44,045 nt of DNA from an uncultured Eubacteriales bacterium (GTDB lineage: Bacteria > Bacillota > Clostridia > Oscillospirales > Acutalibacteraceae): the NCBI GenBank assembly GCA_900318495.1, contig ONLA01000026.1, positions 1 through 44,045 on the forward strand, read 5' to 3'. Below are positions 16,917 through 25,707 of this stretch, in pieces. The position numbers and the translations under genes are program-made. Position 1 is the first letter of the stretch. Each line of letters begins with the position of its first letter. The notes beneath the pieces were generated by a model. The model saw nothing but the letters and a program-made list of their open reading frames with translations. It was not told where the DNA came from and did no database searches.

Positions 16917-18014
16917 TTACTGAATTTTTACGTGCATCCAATCGGCGCCGGGCGAAATTCCGCCCTTGTAGTTAACGTCGGTGTTTTCGTCGTAGCTGAG
17001 AGCAAAGTAGCTGAATTCGTTGTGGTGCATACTCCATTCGGGATCATAAACCTTGCCTTCAACCTCTGCCCAGCCGTGACCGCCGCTGTTGCAGGCGTAA
17101 CATTCGTCGCAGCCTATCGCTCTTGCCATATAGGCAAACGCCGCGCCGTAGCTGTAACAGTCGCCGGCTCCGTCAACAAGAATGTCGTTAGCGTATTTAA
17201 CTTCCCAGCCGGGATTATGATCGGCAGGGGTTCTGGGTACTCTTTCTATATAGTCGGACTTGATGTGTTCAAAGCAGGCTTTAAGCTTTTCTTCCTTTGA
17301 CATTTCGGGGGTAATGTAGGCTGACACCGCCTTGATTGCCTCCGAAAGGGTTTTGTCGGAATCGGTAACAACCTTTGACGCCTTGCCGTTGATAATGTTC
17401 CAGCCCACACCGTCGGCGTTTACGGTTCCGGTGTATTTGTCGTCAATTACGCCGTCGCCGTTAACATAAAAATAGCCCTCGGAGTCGCTTCCGGCAACAG
17501 TATTCTTCATAAGCTCGCCCTTGTCGCTGTAGTAATAGGTTTTGCCGTTTTCCTCAACCTTGCCGCGAAGTATCTTTTTAAGATTGATTGTCATTCCGTC
17601 ATCAAGGTAAGCTGACTTGTCGGCGTCCGGCTCGTAGTCCTCTGTGGCGAAGCCTGCCTTTTTCACAGCCTGATCAACGGTTCCGTCAAAAAGCTCAACT
17701 GTTTTGGTTTGACCGTCGCACACAATGTTGACCTTGGCATAACGCTTGATTGTAATTGAGTCCGCCTTTGTTTCCTTCCACTTTTTTTCGCGCGGAGGAT
17801 CGGTTTCGTCCTTGTCGCTGATTGTAAGTCCCGATTCGTCAACGAGCTTTTCAACAGTCATTTCGTCAAAGCCTTCGCACTTGTAGTGCTTGCCCTTGTC
17901 GTGAATAACAAGAGAAACCTCTTTGCCCTGATTGCCGCATGAGGACAGCACAGACGCCGCCGCAATCGTCATAACAGCGGCGAGAACACCGGATATGATT
18001 TTTTTCGCTATCAT
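16917..18014 (-). CDS. Transglutaminase-like lipoprotein with YabE-type (DUF348-like) N-terminal region
   Basis: Predicted 365-residue surface lipoprotein. The signal peptide ends in a lipobox (VLSSC). Residues about 30-150 hold two beta-grasp repeats resembling DUF348 of YabE/Rpf proteins (VNIVCDGQTKTVELFDGTVD, then a DDGMTINLKK end). Residues about 155-200 resemble cell-wall-binding repeats (YYYSDKGELMKNT, GYFYVNGDGVI). The C-terminal transglutaminase core has the full Cys-His-Asp triad: GDCYSYGAAFAYMARA, GGHGWAEV and YDPEW. Together these suggest an envelope-associated protease-like or crosslinking enzyme. The start ATG 18014 has AAAGG 10 nt upstream; ATG 18023 is too near it. It is monocistronic. 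The substrate is unknown. Confidence 0.88.
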   Translation of the reverse strand: MIAKKIISGVLAAVMTIAAASVLSSCGNQGKEVSLVIHDKGKHYKCEGFDEMTVEKLVDESGLTISDKDETDPPREKKWKETKADSITIKRYAKVNIVCDGQTKTVELFDGTVDQAVKKAGFATEDYEPDADKSAYLDDGMTINLKKILRGKVEENGKTYYYSDKGELMKNTVAGSDSEGYFYVNGDGVIDDKYTGTVNADGVGWNIINGKASKVVTDSDKTLSEAIKAVSAYITPEMSKEEKLKACFEHIKSDYIERVPRTPADHNPGWEVKYANDILVDGAGDCYSYGAAFAYMARAIGCDECYACNSGGHGWAEVEGKVYDPEWSMHHNEFSYFALSYDENTDVNYKGGISPGADWMHVKIQ

Positions 18015-18173
18015 TAAATACATTCCTTTACTAACATCAACTTGTTAAAATTTTTATCACACAAATTTATTTTACAACAACAAAAACGCAATGTCAACAA
18101 AATGTATTTTTATTTTTGAAAAACAGCAGTATAAACAAGATTAAAGAAAAAGAGCAGTTCAGAGTGTGCTTTA

Positions 18174-18290
18174 TACTAATTCCTGATAGAAAGTAGACTT
18201 ATATTTTGCGAGGATATTTTTCGCAAGACAAGGCGAAGGACGCGGCAAGGCTGGCGCCTTGCAAGGGCTACTTTTTATTAGGTATTAGTA
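18174..18290. mobile_element. MITE-like palindromic element (repeat family B)
   Basis: The 117-bp element is bounded by 23-bp inverted repeats (18174-18196, TACTAATTCCTGATAGAAAG..., and 18268-18290), with 4 mismatches. The core has an AAGGCTGGCGCCTTGC palindrome. It has no coding capacity. A single arm recurs at 34226, and the core resembles the centre of repeat A copy 2. The remainder of the 347-bp gap 18015-18361 holds no gene I can see. Confidence 0.7.
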
Positions 18291-18320
18291 TTATATATTA
18301 TTGACGACAACAGCGAACAG

Positions 18321-18354
18321 CAAAAACCGGCTCATACCGATAAAATGAGCCGGT
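18321..18354 (-). terminator. dapL terminator
   Basis: ACCGGCTCAT (18326-18335) pairs with ATGAGCCGGT (18345-18354). On the minus strand the stem is followed by TTTTTG. It lies just after the dapL stop and ends the ANTAR-carA-carB::dapF-dapL gene run. Confidence 0.9.
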
Positions 18355-18361
18355 GAAATTA

Positions 18362-19540
18362 TTACTTTAGCAGCTTTTTTATTCTTTCAACCGCTTCAAC
18401 GGTGCTGTCCCGGTCGCCGAAGGAGGTAAGGCGGAAGTAGCCCTTTCCGTTTTCGCCGAAGCCTTCGCCCGGTGTGCCGACAACGTTTGCGTTTTCGAGA
18501 AGATAGTCGAAAAATTCCCAGCTTCCCATACCGTTCGGACATTCAAGCCAAATGTAAGGCGAATTTTTGCCGCCGGTGTAATAGATTCCGAGTTCGTCGA
18601 GAGCCGAGGAGATGATGCGCGCGTTTTCCTGATAATAAGAGATGTTTTCGCGGATTTGGCGCTGACCTTCCGCGCTGAACACCGCAGCCGCCGCGCACTG
18701 GACAGGCCACGAAACGCCGTTGAATTTAGTCGCCTGACGGCGGTACCAGGTTTGGTAGATGTTGTGCCCGTCGCGCTCAAGCTCGTGCGGAATTACAGTG
18801 TAGCCGCAGCGTGTGCCGGTGAAGCCGGCGGTTTTTGACAGCGAACACATTTCAATCGCGCACTGCCTTGCGCCGTCAATCGCATAGATAGAACGCGGCA
18901 AATCCTCGGTGATGAACGCTTCGTAAGCGCTGTCGTAGAGGATAACGGCGTCGTTTTCGAGCGCGTAGTCAACCCACGCTTTAAGCTGCCGCGCGGTGTA
19001 TGCCGAGCCTGTGGGATTGTTCGGAGAACAAAGGTAGATTATGTCGGCTTTTACGCTGCTATCAGGCATTGCGGCAAATCCGTTGCTTCGGTTTGACGCG
19101 GCGTATACGATTTTTCTGCCTGCCATAATGTTTGAGTCCACATACACGGGATATACCGGGTCGGTGACAAGCACGGTGTTGTCCTGCGAGAAGATGTCGC
19201 CGATGTTGCCGCAGTCGGACTTGGCGCCGTCGGAAACAAAGATTTCGTCAGCCGCGACGCTTACGCCGAAGCTTTTGTAATAGTCCGAAATTGCCTGACG
19301 CAAAAACTCGTAGCCCTCGTAATCGGGATAACCCCTGAAGCTTTCCTTGTGAGCCAAATCGTCCGCGCCGCGCTTCATTGCTTCGGTTACAACCGGCGCT
19401 AAAGGCAGCGTGACGTCGCCGATTCCCAGACGGATAATTTTTTTGTCCGGATTTGCGGCGGCATAATTCGCTGTCTTTTTTGCTACGTCGGCAAAAAGAT
19501 AGTTTGGAACAAGGTTGTCAAAATTTTTGTTGATTTTCAA
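18362..19540 (-). CDS. dapL: LL-diaminopimelate aminotransferase
   Basis: PLP enzyme converting tetrahydrodipicolinate directly to LL-diaminopimelate with glutamate, bypassing DapD/C/E. The 392 residues have class I/II aminotransferase features: LGIGDVTLPLAP near the N terminus, FVSDGAKSDCGNI, CSPNNPTG, the PLP Tyr region DSAYEAF, and the PLP-lysine motif SLSKTAGFTGTRCGY. The N-terminal region is typical of DapL rather than AspC. The start is TTG 19540: no in-frame ATG occurs before an upstream stop, and AAGGA lies 10 nt before it. It lies 100 bp downstream of the carB::dapF gene; DapF acts on its product. Confidence 0.95.
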   Translation of the reverse strand: MKINKNFDNLVPNYLFADVAKKTANYAAANPDKKIIRLGIGDVTLPLAPVVTEAMKRGADDLAHKESFRGYPDYEGYEFLRQAISDYYKSFGVSVAADEIFVSDGAKSDCGNIGDIFSQDNTVLVTDPVYPVYVDSNIMAGRKIVYAASNRSNGFAAMPDSSVKADIIYLCSPNNPTGSAYTARQLKAWVDYALENDAVILYDSAYEAFITEDLPRSIYAIDGARQCAIEMCSLSKTAGFTGTRCGYTVIPHELERDGHNIYQTWYRRQATKFNGVSWPVQCAAAAVFSAEGQRQIRENISYYQENARIISSALDELGIYYTGGKNSPYIWLECPNGMGSWEFFDYLLENANVVGTPGEGFGENGKGYFRLTSFGDRDSTVEAVERIKKLLK

Positions 19541-19603
19541 TTTTATTCATTCCTTATATTAGATTTTTCCCTAATATCTAATATATCCATACCCAATAAT
19601 TTC

Positions 19604-19626
19604 AGGGAGGCCGCGAGAGCCTCCCT
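19604..19626 (-). terminator. Weak hairpin after carB::dapF
   Basis: AGGGAGGC (19604-19611) pairs with GCCTCCCT (19619-19626). On the minus strand it is followed by GAAATTATT rather than a T-run, so it may be a pause or mRNA-end structure that still allows read-through to dapL. Confidence 0.4.
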
Positions 19627-19640
19627 TGCTGTAGTTTAAA

Positions 19641-22600
19641 TTAAATTTCTACTTCGCCCTCGAAAACTGTTTCCGCGTTGCCCGTCATATATACGGTGTC
19701 GTCGGTGTAATTGATAATAAGGTCGCCGCCCTTGAGCTTAACCTTGATGTCCTCGCCCTTTTTGCAGAAGCCGTTTTCGCAAGCCGCAACCGCAACCGCG
19801 CACGCGCCTGTGCCGCAAGCCCAGGTTTCGCCTGAACCGCGCTCCCATACGCGCATCTTGATTGTGTGTTCGTCAAGCACGGTGACAAACTCGGTGTTGA
19901 CGCGCTCGGGGAACAGCTCGTTTGTTTCGAATTCGGTTCCGATTGATTCGATGTCCATATAATCAACGCCGTCCGTGAACACGACGCAGTGCGGATTACC
20001 CATTGATACGCAGGTAATGTTGTATTCCCTGCCGCCGATTGTAACCGCGCGGTTAACTACCTTGTCGCCGTCGAGCGCAACGGGGATTTCGGCAGGGTTA
20101 AGGATAGCCTTGCCCATATCTACACGAAGCCTTGTAACAACGCCGTCGCTGGTGAACGCCTTCAGGGTTTTTATTCCGCTGAGGGTTTCGATTGTGAACT
20201 CGTCCTTTTCCCTGATGTCGAGCATATGGTGGTCATAGAGGAACTTGCCAACACAGCGGATTCCGTTGCCGCACATTTTGCCCTCGGAGCCGTCGCGGTT
20301 ATACATCTTCATTTGAGCGTCGGCAACCTTTGACGGACAAACAAGGATTACACCGTCGCCGCCGATTCCGAAGTGCTGTTCGGAAAGACGAACCGCGAGC
20401 GCCTCGGGGTTGTTGATTTCCTGGTCGAAGGTGCTGAAATAGATGTAGTCGTTGCCTATTCCCTGCATTTTGGTGAATTTGAGCTTTTTCTTTGAGTCGC
20501 GCATATTATTGATGTCAACAAGCTCGGTGCTTAACTGCGAGTAGCGTGAACGCAGGCAGTCCGCCAAAGCGTTGGCTGTGTCAAGCGAGGTAAGGCAGGG
20601 GATGTTTCTTTCAACGGTTTTTCTGCGGATTTTAACAGAGTCACGCGAGGGGATTCTTCCCTTTGCAGAGGTTGAGATTACGTACTGGATTTTTCCGGAT
20701 TCGATAAGCGTGAGTGTGTTGTTGGATTCGGATTCGTGAATCTTCTTAACGCTTACCGCGTCGATGCCGTACTTGCCGAGCACCGCGGCTGTGCCCTCGG
20801 TTGCGTAAATCTTAAAGCCGAGGTCGTAATACTTCTTGGCGATTTCGCCGATTTCGCCCTTGTCGGAATTGCGGACGGTGATAAATACGCCGCCCTTTTT
20901 CTTCATTTTATAGCCTGCGGCGATAAGTCCCTTGTACAGAGCTTCCTCAAGGTTTCCCGCAATGCCGAGAACCTCGCCGGTTGACTTCATTTCGGGGCCC
21001 AAGTGGTTGTCAACGTTAATGAGTTTTTCAAAGCTGAATACGGGAACCTTTACGGCAATGTAGGGGCTCTTTCTGTAAAGTCCTGTGCCGTAGCCCATAT
21101 CGCTGAGCTTTTCGCCGAGCATTGCGCGTGTCGCGAGGTCAACCATGGGAACTCCCGTAACCTTGCTGATGTAGGGGATTGTACGCGATGAACGCGGATT
21201 TACCTCGATAACGTAAAGCTCGTTGTTATAGATAAGATACTGAATATTTACAAGACCCTTTGTTCTGAGCTCGATTGCGAGATTGCGTGAGCTTTCAACA
21301 ATAATTTGAGTCATTTCGTCGCTGATGTTCCACGCCGGATAAACGGCGATTGAGTCGCCTGAGTGAACGCCCGCGCGCTCGATGTGCTCCATAATGCCGG
21401 GAATGAGGATGTCATCGCCGTCGCAGATTGCGTCAACCTCGATTTCGGTACCCTGGAGGTATTTGTCGATAAGGATCGGGTTTTCGATATCCTGCGCAAG
21501 AATGATCGCCATATATTCCTTAACATCGGCTTCATTGAACGCGATAATCATATTTTGACCGCCGAGAACATATGACGGACGCAGAAGCACGGGATAGCCG
21601 ATTGTTTCGGCAACGTTTAAGGCTTCCTCGGTTGTCATAACCGTTACGCCGCGGGGACGCTTGATGTGGTATTTTTCGAGAAGCTCGTCAAAGCGTTCTC
21701 TGTCCTCAGCCATATCAATCGCGTCGTAGGAGGTTCCGAGGATGTTAACTCCGCTTTCGGAGAGGAACTTTGTGAGCTTGATAGCGGTCTGACCGCCGAA
21801 CGCCACAACAACGCCGTAGGGGTTCTCGGTTTTGATAATGCCCATTACGTCCTCGGCTGTAAGCGGCTCAAAGTAGAGTCTGTCGGAGGTGTCGAAGTCT
21901 GTTGATACGGTTTCGGGGTTATTATTTACGATAACTACGTCGTAGCCTGCCTTTTTAAGCGCCCAAACGCAGTGAACCGAAGCGTAGTCGAACTCGATAC
22001 CCTGACCGATACGGATAGGACCTGAACCGAATACGATGATTGTCTTTTTGTCGCTGTTTTTATTCCTGATAAACTGAGCCGCCTCGTTTTCTTTGTCGTA
22101 GGTCGAGTAGAAGTAAGGAGTTTGAGCCTCGAACTCAGCGGCGCAGGTGTCAACCATTTTGTAAACCGGAAGAAGCGGATTTTCAATTTTTTGTCCCGAA
22201 AACTCCTCGATTGTCTTGTCGAGGAAGCCTGTCTTTTTAGCTTTTTCGTAAAGCTCGTCAGTAAGGTTTCCGGCTTTAAGCTCATTGCTTACGGCAATGA
22301 TATTTTTAAGCTTTTCAAGGAACCATTCGTCAATCATAGTGATTTCGTGGATTTGCTCAACGCTTACTCCGCGCTTTAGCGCCTCGTAAACACAGAAAAT
22401 TCTTCTGTCGTCGCAGGTGCCGAGCTGGTGAACCACCGAAGCGTTTGACAGCTCCTCAAAATGCTTGTCGTCGAGCGTGTTGTGTGAAATTTCGGCGCCG
22501 CGTACCGCCTTCATAATTGCCTGCTCAAAGGTGGGCGCGATAGCCATAACCTCACCGGTGGCTTTCATCTGTGTGCCGAGGTCGCGCTTTGCGTATACGA

Positions 22601-23693
22601 ATTTATCGAAAGGCCATTTGGGAAACTTTACAACAACGTAGTCGATTGCAGGCTCGAAGCAGGCGTAGGTTGTGCCTGTAACGGCGTTTTTGATTTCGCC
22701 GAGGGTGTAGCCGATAGCGATTTTTGCCGCAACCTTGGCGATCGGATAACCGGTTGCCTTTGACGCGAGCGCCGAAGAACGCGAAACACGGGGGTTAACC
22801 TCGATTACCGCGTATTCAAAGCTTTCGGGATCGAGCGCGAACTGACAGTTGCAGCCGCCTTCTACCTTTAACGCGTTAACAATGCTCAGCGCGGCGGTGC
22901 GGAGCATTTGGTACTCCTTGTCCGCAAGCGTAACGGCAGGCGCGATAACGATTGAATCGCCGGTGTGAACGCCGACGGGATCCATATTCTCCATGGAACA
23001 GATTGTGATTACGTTTCCGGAGCTGTCGCGCATAACCTCGAACTCGATTTCCTTCCAGCCGGAAATGCACTTTTCGACCAAAACCTGTGTAATGGGCGAA
23101 AGCTCAAGACCGTTGGAGGTGATTTCGCGGAGCTCCTCCTCGTCGTTTACAATGCCGCCGCCTGTGCCGCCCAGTGTAAAGGCAGGACGGATGATTACGG
23201 GATAGCCGATTTCTTCGGCGAACTGAACGGCGGTTTCAACGTCGTTTACGACCATTGAAGGGATAACCGGCTGGTTGATTTCCAGCATTGTATCCTTGAA
23301 CATTTGGCGATCCTCCGCCTTGTCAATGGTTTCGGGATTAGCGCCTAAAAGCTGAACGCCGTATTTGTCAAGGAAGCCTTCCTTTGCAAGCTGCATTGAA
23401 AGCGTAAGACCTGTTTGTCCGCCGAGGGTTGACAGCAGACTGTCGGGACGCTCCTTTTTAATAATTCGCTTAACGGTTTCAAGCGTAAGAGGCTCGATGT
23501 ATATTTTATCCGCCATTGCGTTGTCTGTCATAATTGTAGCGGGGTTTGAGTTTACAAGGATAACCTCAAGTCCCTCTTCCTTTAAGGCGCGGCACGCCTG
23601 AGTGCCGGCGTAGTCAAACTCGGCAGCCTGTCCGATTACTATGGGGCCTGAGCCGATTACCATTACTCTTTTAATATCCTTTTTCAGTGGCAT
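19641..23693 (-). CDS. carB-dapF: Fused carbamoyl-phosphate synthase large subunit - diaminopimelate epimerase
   Basis: One uninterrupted 1350-residue frame. Residues 1 to about 1063 are a complete CarB: two ATP-grasp synthetase halves (starting VMVIGSGPIVIGQAAEFDYA and IIVFGSGPIRIGQGIEFDYA) and the C-terminal MGS-like allosteric domain (GGVFITVRNSD ... ERNIPCLTSLDTANAL). From about Met1064 (codon at 20502-20504) a complete DapF follows (MQGIGNDYIYF), with both catalytic cysteines in MCGNGIRC and WACGTGACA. There is no stop, frameshift or Shine-Dalgarno at the junction, and the linker is only about 15 residues. AAGGA lies 8 nt before ATG 23693. carA is upstream and dapL downstream. Carbamoyl phosphate feeds arginine/pyrimidines; DapF makes meso-diaminopimelate. 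Whether the product stays fused or is cleaved is unknown. Confidence 0.93.
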   Translation of the reverse strand: MPLKKDIKRVMVIGSGPIVIGQAAEFDYAGTQACRALKEEGLEVILVNSNPATIMTDNAMADKIYIEPLTLETVKRIIKKERPDSLLSTLGGQTGLTLSMQLAKEGFLDKYGVQLLGANPETIDKAEDRQMFKDTMLEINQPVIPSMVVNDVETAVQFAEEIGYPVIIRPAFTLGGTGGGIVNDEEELREITSNGLELSPITQVLVEKCISGWKEIEFEVMRDSSGNVITICSMENMDPVGVHTGDSIVIAPAVTLADKEYQMLRTAALSIVNALKVEGGCNCQFALDPESFEYAVIEVNPRVSRSSALASKATGYPIAKVAAKIAIGYTLGEIKNAVTGTTYACFEPAIDYVVVKFPKWPFDKFVYAKRDLGTQMKATGEVMAIAPTFEQAIMKAVRGAEISHNTLDDKHFEELSNASVVHQLGTCDDRRIFCVYEALKRGVSVEQIHEITMIDEWFLEKLKNIIAVSNELKAGNLTDELYEKAKKTGFLDKTIEEFSGQKIENPLLPVYKMVDTCAAEFEAQTPYFYSTYDKENEAAQFIRNKNSDKKTIIVFGSGPIRIGQGIEFDYASVHCVWALKKAGYDVVIVNNNPETVSTDFDTSDRLYFEPLTAEDVMGIIKTENPYGVVVAFGGQTAIKLTKFLSESGVNILGTSYDAIDMAEDRERFDELLEKYHIKRPRGVTVMTTEEALNVAETIGYPVLLRPSYVLGGQNMIIAFNEADVKEYMAIILAQDIENPILIDKYLQGTEIEVDAICDGDDILIPGIMEHIERAGVHSGDSIAVYPAWNISDEMTQIIVESSRNLAIELRTKGLVNIQYLIYNNELYVIEVNPRSSRTIPYISKVTGVPMVDLATRAMLGEKLSDMGYGTGLYRKSPYIAVKVPVFSFEKLINVDNHLGPEMKSTGEVLGIAGNLEEALYKGLIAAGYKMKKKGGVFITVRNSDKGEIGEIAKKYYDLGFKIYATEGTAAVLGKYGIDAVSVKKIHESESNNTLTLIESGKIQYVISTSAKGRIPSRDSVKIRRKTVERNIPCLTSLDTANALADCLRSRYSQLSTELVDINNMRDSKKKLKFTKMQGIGNDYIYFSTFDQEINNPEALAVRLSEQHFGIGGDGVILVCPSKVADAQMKMYNRDGSEGKMCGNGIRCVGKFLYDHHMLDIREKDEFTIETLSGIKTLKAFTSDGVVTRLRVDMGKAILNPAEIPVALDGDKVVNRAVTIGGREYNITCVSMGNPHCVVFTDGVDYMDIESIGTEFETNELFPERVNTEFVTVLDEHTIKMRVWERGSGETWACGTGACAVAVAACENGFCKKGEDIKVKLKGGDLIINYTDDTVYMTGNAETVFEGEVEI

Positions 23694-23798
23694 ATTATCA
23701 TCCTTATCTTAATAATATAGAGGAATATCAGAGCCAAACTCTGTAAAAATCAGCGTACTTCCGGGAGACCTAAGCTGCGTCTCCGCAAAAAGCGGAAA

Positions 23799-24881
23799 TT
23801 ACGCCTTGTTATCCTTCATAAGCTTAATGAAACGGTCGAACAGGAACGCTGTGTCCTGGGGGCCGCCGCAGGCTTCGGGGTGGAACTGAACCGAAAACGC
23901 CGGCATATTGCTGTAATCCACGCCTTCGCAGGTGCCGTCGTTGCCGTTTTCAAAGCTGGTTTCAGCGGTTTCGGGCAGAGATTGGGAAACAACCGCGTAG
24001 CCGTGGTTCTGGGAAGTGATATAAATTTTGCCTGTGGCAAGCTCCTTAACCGGCTGGTTTGCTCCTCTGTGACCGTAGTGCAGCTTGGTTGTTTTCGCGC
24101 CCTGGGAAAGCGCCATAAGCTGGTGGCCGAGACAGATGCCGAACATTGGTATTTTATTTTCGGCAAGCGCTGTGAGCTGTTTGATGACCTCGGTGTTTTT
24201 GCAGGGGTCTCCCGGACCGTTTGAAAGCATTACGCCGTCGGGGTTCATCGCCATAATTTCCCCGGCGGTGGTGTGAGCCGGAACAACGGTGACCTCGCAG
24301 CCGCGGCTGAGAAGCTCGCGCTCGATGTTGTGCTTTGCGCCGAAGTCCATAAGAACAACCTTAAGCTCAGGATTTTCCGGCTTGAAGTCCTCGCAGTGCT
24401 GAACGGTGGTTTTTTCAACCGCTTCGGTGATTACGTACTTTTTAATCTCGTCCAAATCAGCCTGTGTTACCTCGGGGGTGTACTGAATTTTGCAGTTCAT
24501 AACACCGTATTCACGCACAATTCGGGTGAGAGCGCGGGTGTCGATTCCGCAAACTCCGGGAATTCCGGATTCTTTTAAAAAGGTGTCAAGATCGCCCTCG
24601 CTGCGAAAGTTAGAGGGTACTTGGCACCATTCTCTTACAATATAGCCTTTGAGGGCAGGCGAGTTGCTCTCGAAATCGGAGGGAATAACCCCGTAGTTAC
24701 CGATTAAAGGAAATGTTTGAATAACCACCTGACCGAAATAGCTGGGGTCGGTGAGTGTTTCAAGATAGCCTGTCATCGCTGTGGTAAAAACAAGCTCTCC
24801 CGTGGTTTCTTTTTCGGCACCGAATGCCTTGCCCCCGAAAACAGTTCCGTTTTCAAGAACTAAGTATGCATCACGACTCAT
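23799..24881 (-). CDS. carA: Carbamoyl-phosphate synthase small subunit
   Basis: Glutamine amidotransferase subunit that supplies ammonia to CarB. At 360 residues it has a normal length. The N-terminal CPSase small domain (LVLENGTVFGGKAFGA, TTAMTGYLETLTDPSY) is followed by a class I amidotransferase domain with nucleophile motif FGICLGHQLMALS and the His-Glu pair in VQFHPEA. AAAGG lies about 8 nt before ATG. It lies 105 bp upstream of carB::dapF and 49 bp downstream of the ANTAR gene. Two small hairpins in the 23694-23798 gap (GGAGAC/GTCTCC and TCCGC/GCGGA) carry no T-run. Confidence 0.97.
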   Translation of the reverse strand: MSRDAYLVLENGTVFGGKAFGAEKETTGELVFTTAMTGYLETLTDPSYFGQVVIQTFPLIGNYGVIPSDFESNSPALKGYIVREWCQVPSNFRSEGDLDTFLKESGIPGVCGIDTRALTRIVREYGVMNCKIQYTPEVTQADLDEIKKYVITEAVEKTTVQHCEDFKPENPELKVVLMDFGAKHNIERELLSRGCEVTVVPAHTTAGEIMAMNPDGVMLSNGPGDPCKNTEVIKQLTALAENKIPMFGICLGHQLMALSQGAKTTKLHYGHRGANQPVKELATGKIYITSQNHGYAVVSQSLPETAETSFENGNDGTCEGVDYSNMPAFSVQFHPEACGGPQDTAFLFDRFIKLMKDNKA

Positions 24882-24930
24882 ATAAACATCCTTTCGTTGA
24901 ATATTGCGAATATAAGAATAAGATTAATAA

Positions 24931-25500
24931 CTAATTTTCATAGGTTTGAATAACCTGCTTTGCGACGTTGAGCCTGCTTGTGCGCAAGTCCATCGCCTGC
25001 TTTTCAAGGTAGCGGTGCGCCTGTTCCTCGCTCATACCGAGGCAGGTTACAAGCAAAAGCTTTGCGCGGTCAATGATTTTAATGTCCTCGACCATACCCT
25101 TCAGCCGCTTGTTTTCCTGCTCGACGCGGAGCATTCTGGTGCGGAAGCAGTCGGTAAACTGCAAATAGTGGTGGAACAAATGCTTGTTTATGGGCTTGGC
25201 AATTACCAAAACGCCGTATTGGGTAAGCATATCGTTGACCTCGTCGGCGCTTTTTTGCGGAACGATAATCACGACGGACGACCGCGTTGTTTCGGCAAAG
25301 TGACGCGAAAGCTCGATGCCGTTTTCGTCGATAAGCGGAGCGTTTATACAGATTAAGTCAAACTCGCTGTTTTCCGCCGCTTCCTTTGCGCTGTAGGCGG
25401 CGTAAAACACATTGATTTTGTCATAGCCCTCTGTTTTTAACAGCTTAGCAAGCGGCGACGCGCTTTGTTCGGAGCGTGAAACAAGTAACGCTTTTTTCAA
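24931..25500 (-). CDS. ANTAR-domain regulator with degenerate receiver
   Basis: Predicted 189-residue RNA-binding antiterminator of the AmiR/NasR/EutV type. Residues 1-115 have a receiver-like fold (KKALLVSRSEQSASPLAKLL ... VLVIAKPIN) followed by a short coiled linker. Residues about 130-185 are the ANTAR domain (DRAKLLLVTCLGMSEEQAHR and LRTSRLNVAKQVI). The phosphoacceptor Asp is replaced by Asn53 (DLICINAPL), and the N-terminal acidic pair is absent, so control by phosphorylation is unlikely. The start is TTG 25500 with GGAGGTG 5-6 nt upstream. It lies directly upstream of carA and about 1.1 kb from glnA. ANTAR proteins in clostridia often control nitrogen genes; the target is proposed under Findings. 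Confidence 0.9.
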   Translation of the reverse strand: MKKALLVSRSEQSASPLAKLLKTEGYDKINVFYAAYSAKEAAENSEFDLICINAPLIDENGIELSRHFAETTRSSVVIIVPQKSADEVNDMLTQYGVLVIAKPINKHLFHHYLQFTDCFRTRMLRVEQENKRLKGMVEDIKIIDRAKLLLVTCLGMSEEQAHRYLEKQAMDLRTSRLNVAKQVIQTYEN

Positions 25501-25646
25501 GCCTTCACCTCCGCAACGTCTTTCTTCAACATATTATTGTACAAGATTTACGGCAAATAATTTTTACATAAAGGAATTAAAACAATATTTTTGATTGATT
25601 TATCGGCGCAGCAGCAATTATTACGCTGCGTAAAATACAAATTGTG

Positions 25647-25675
25647 TTGACATTTTGTATTAATTAAGCTATAAT
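25647..25675 (+). promoter_or_regulatory. Promoter of the 25708 membrane protein gene
   Basis: TTGACA at 25647-25652 and TATAAT at 25670-25675, spacer 17 bp, perfect consensus. It lies about 30 bp before ATG. Confidence 0.9.
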
Positions 25676-25707
25676 AATGATGAAATTAATGATAAGGCGG
25701 TGCTGTT

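Noticed and set aside
20450-20560. Separate dapF gene with internal start at Met1064
   Set aside because: No Shine-Dalgarno upstream of 20504 and no stop codon between the CarB and DapF parts; a single fused protein is the direct reading.
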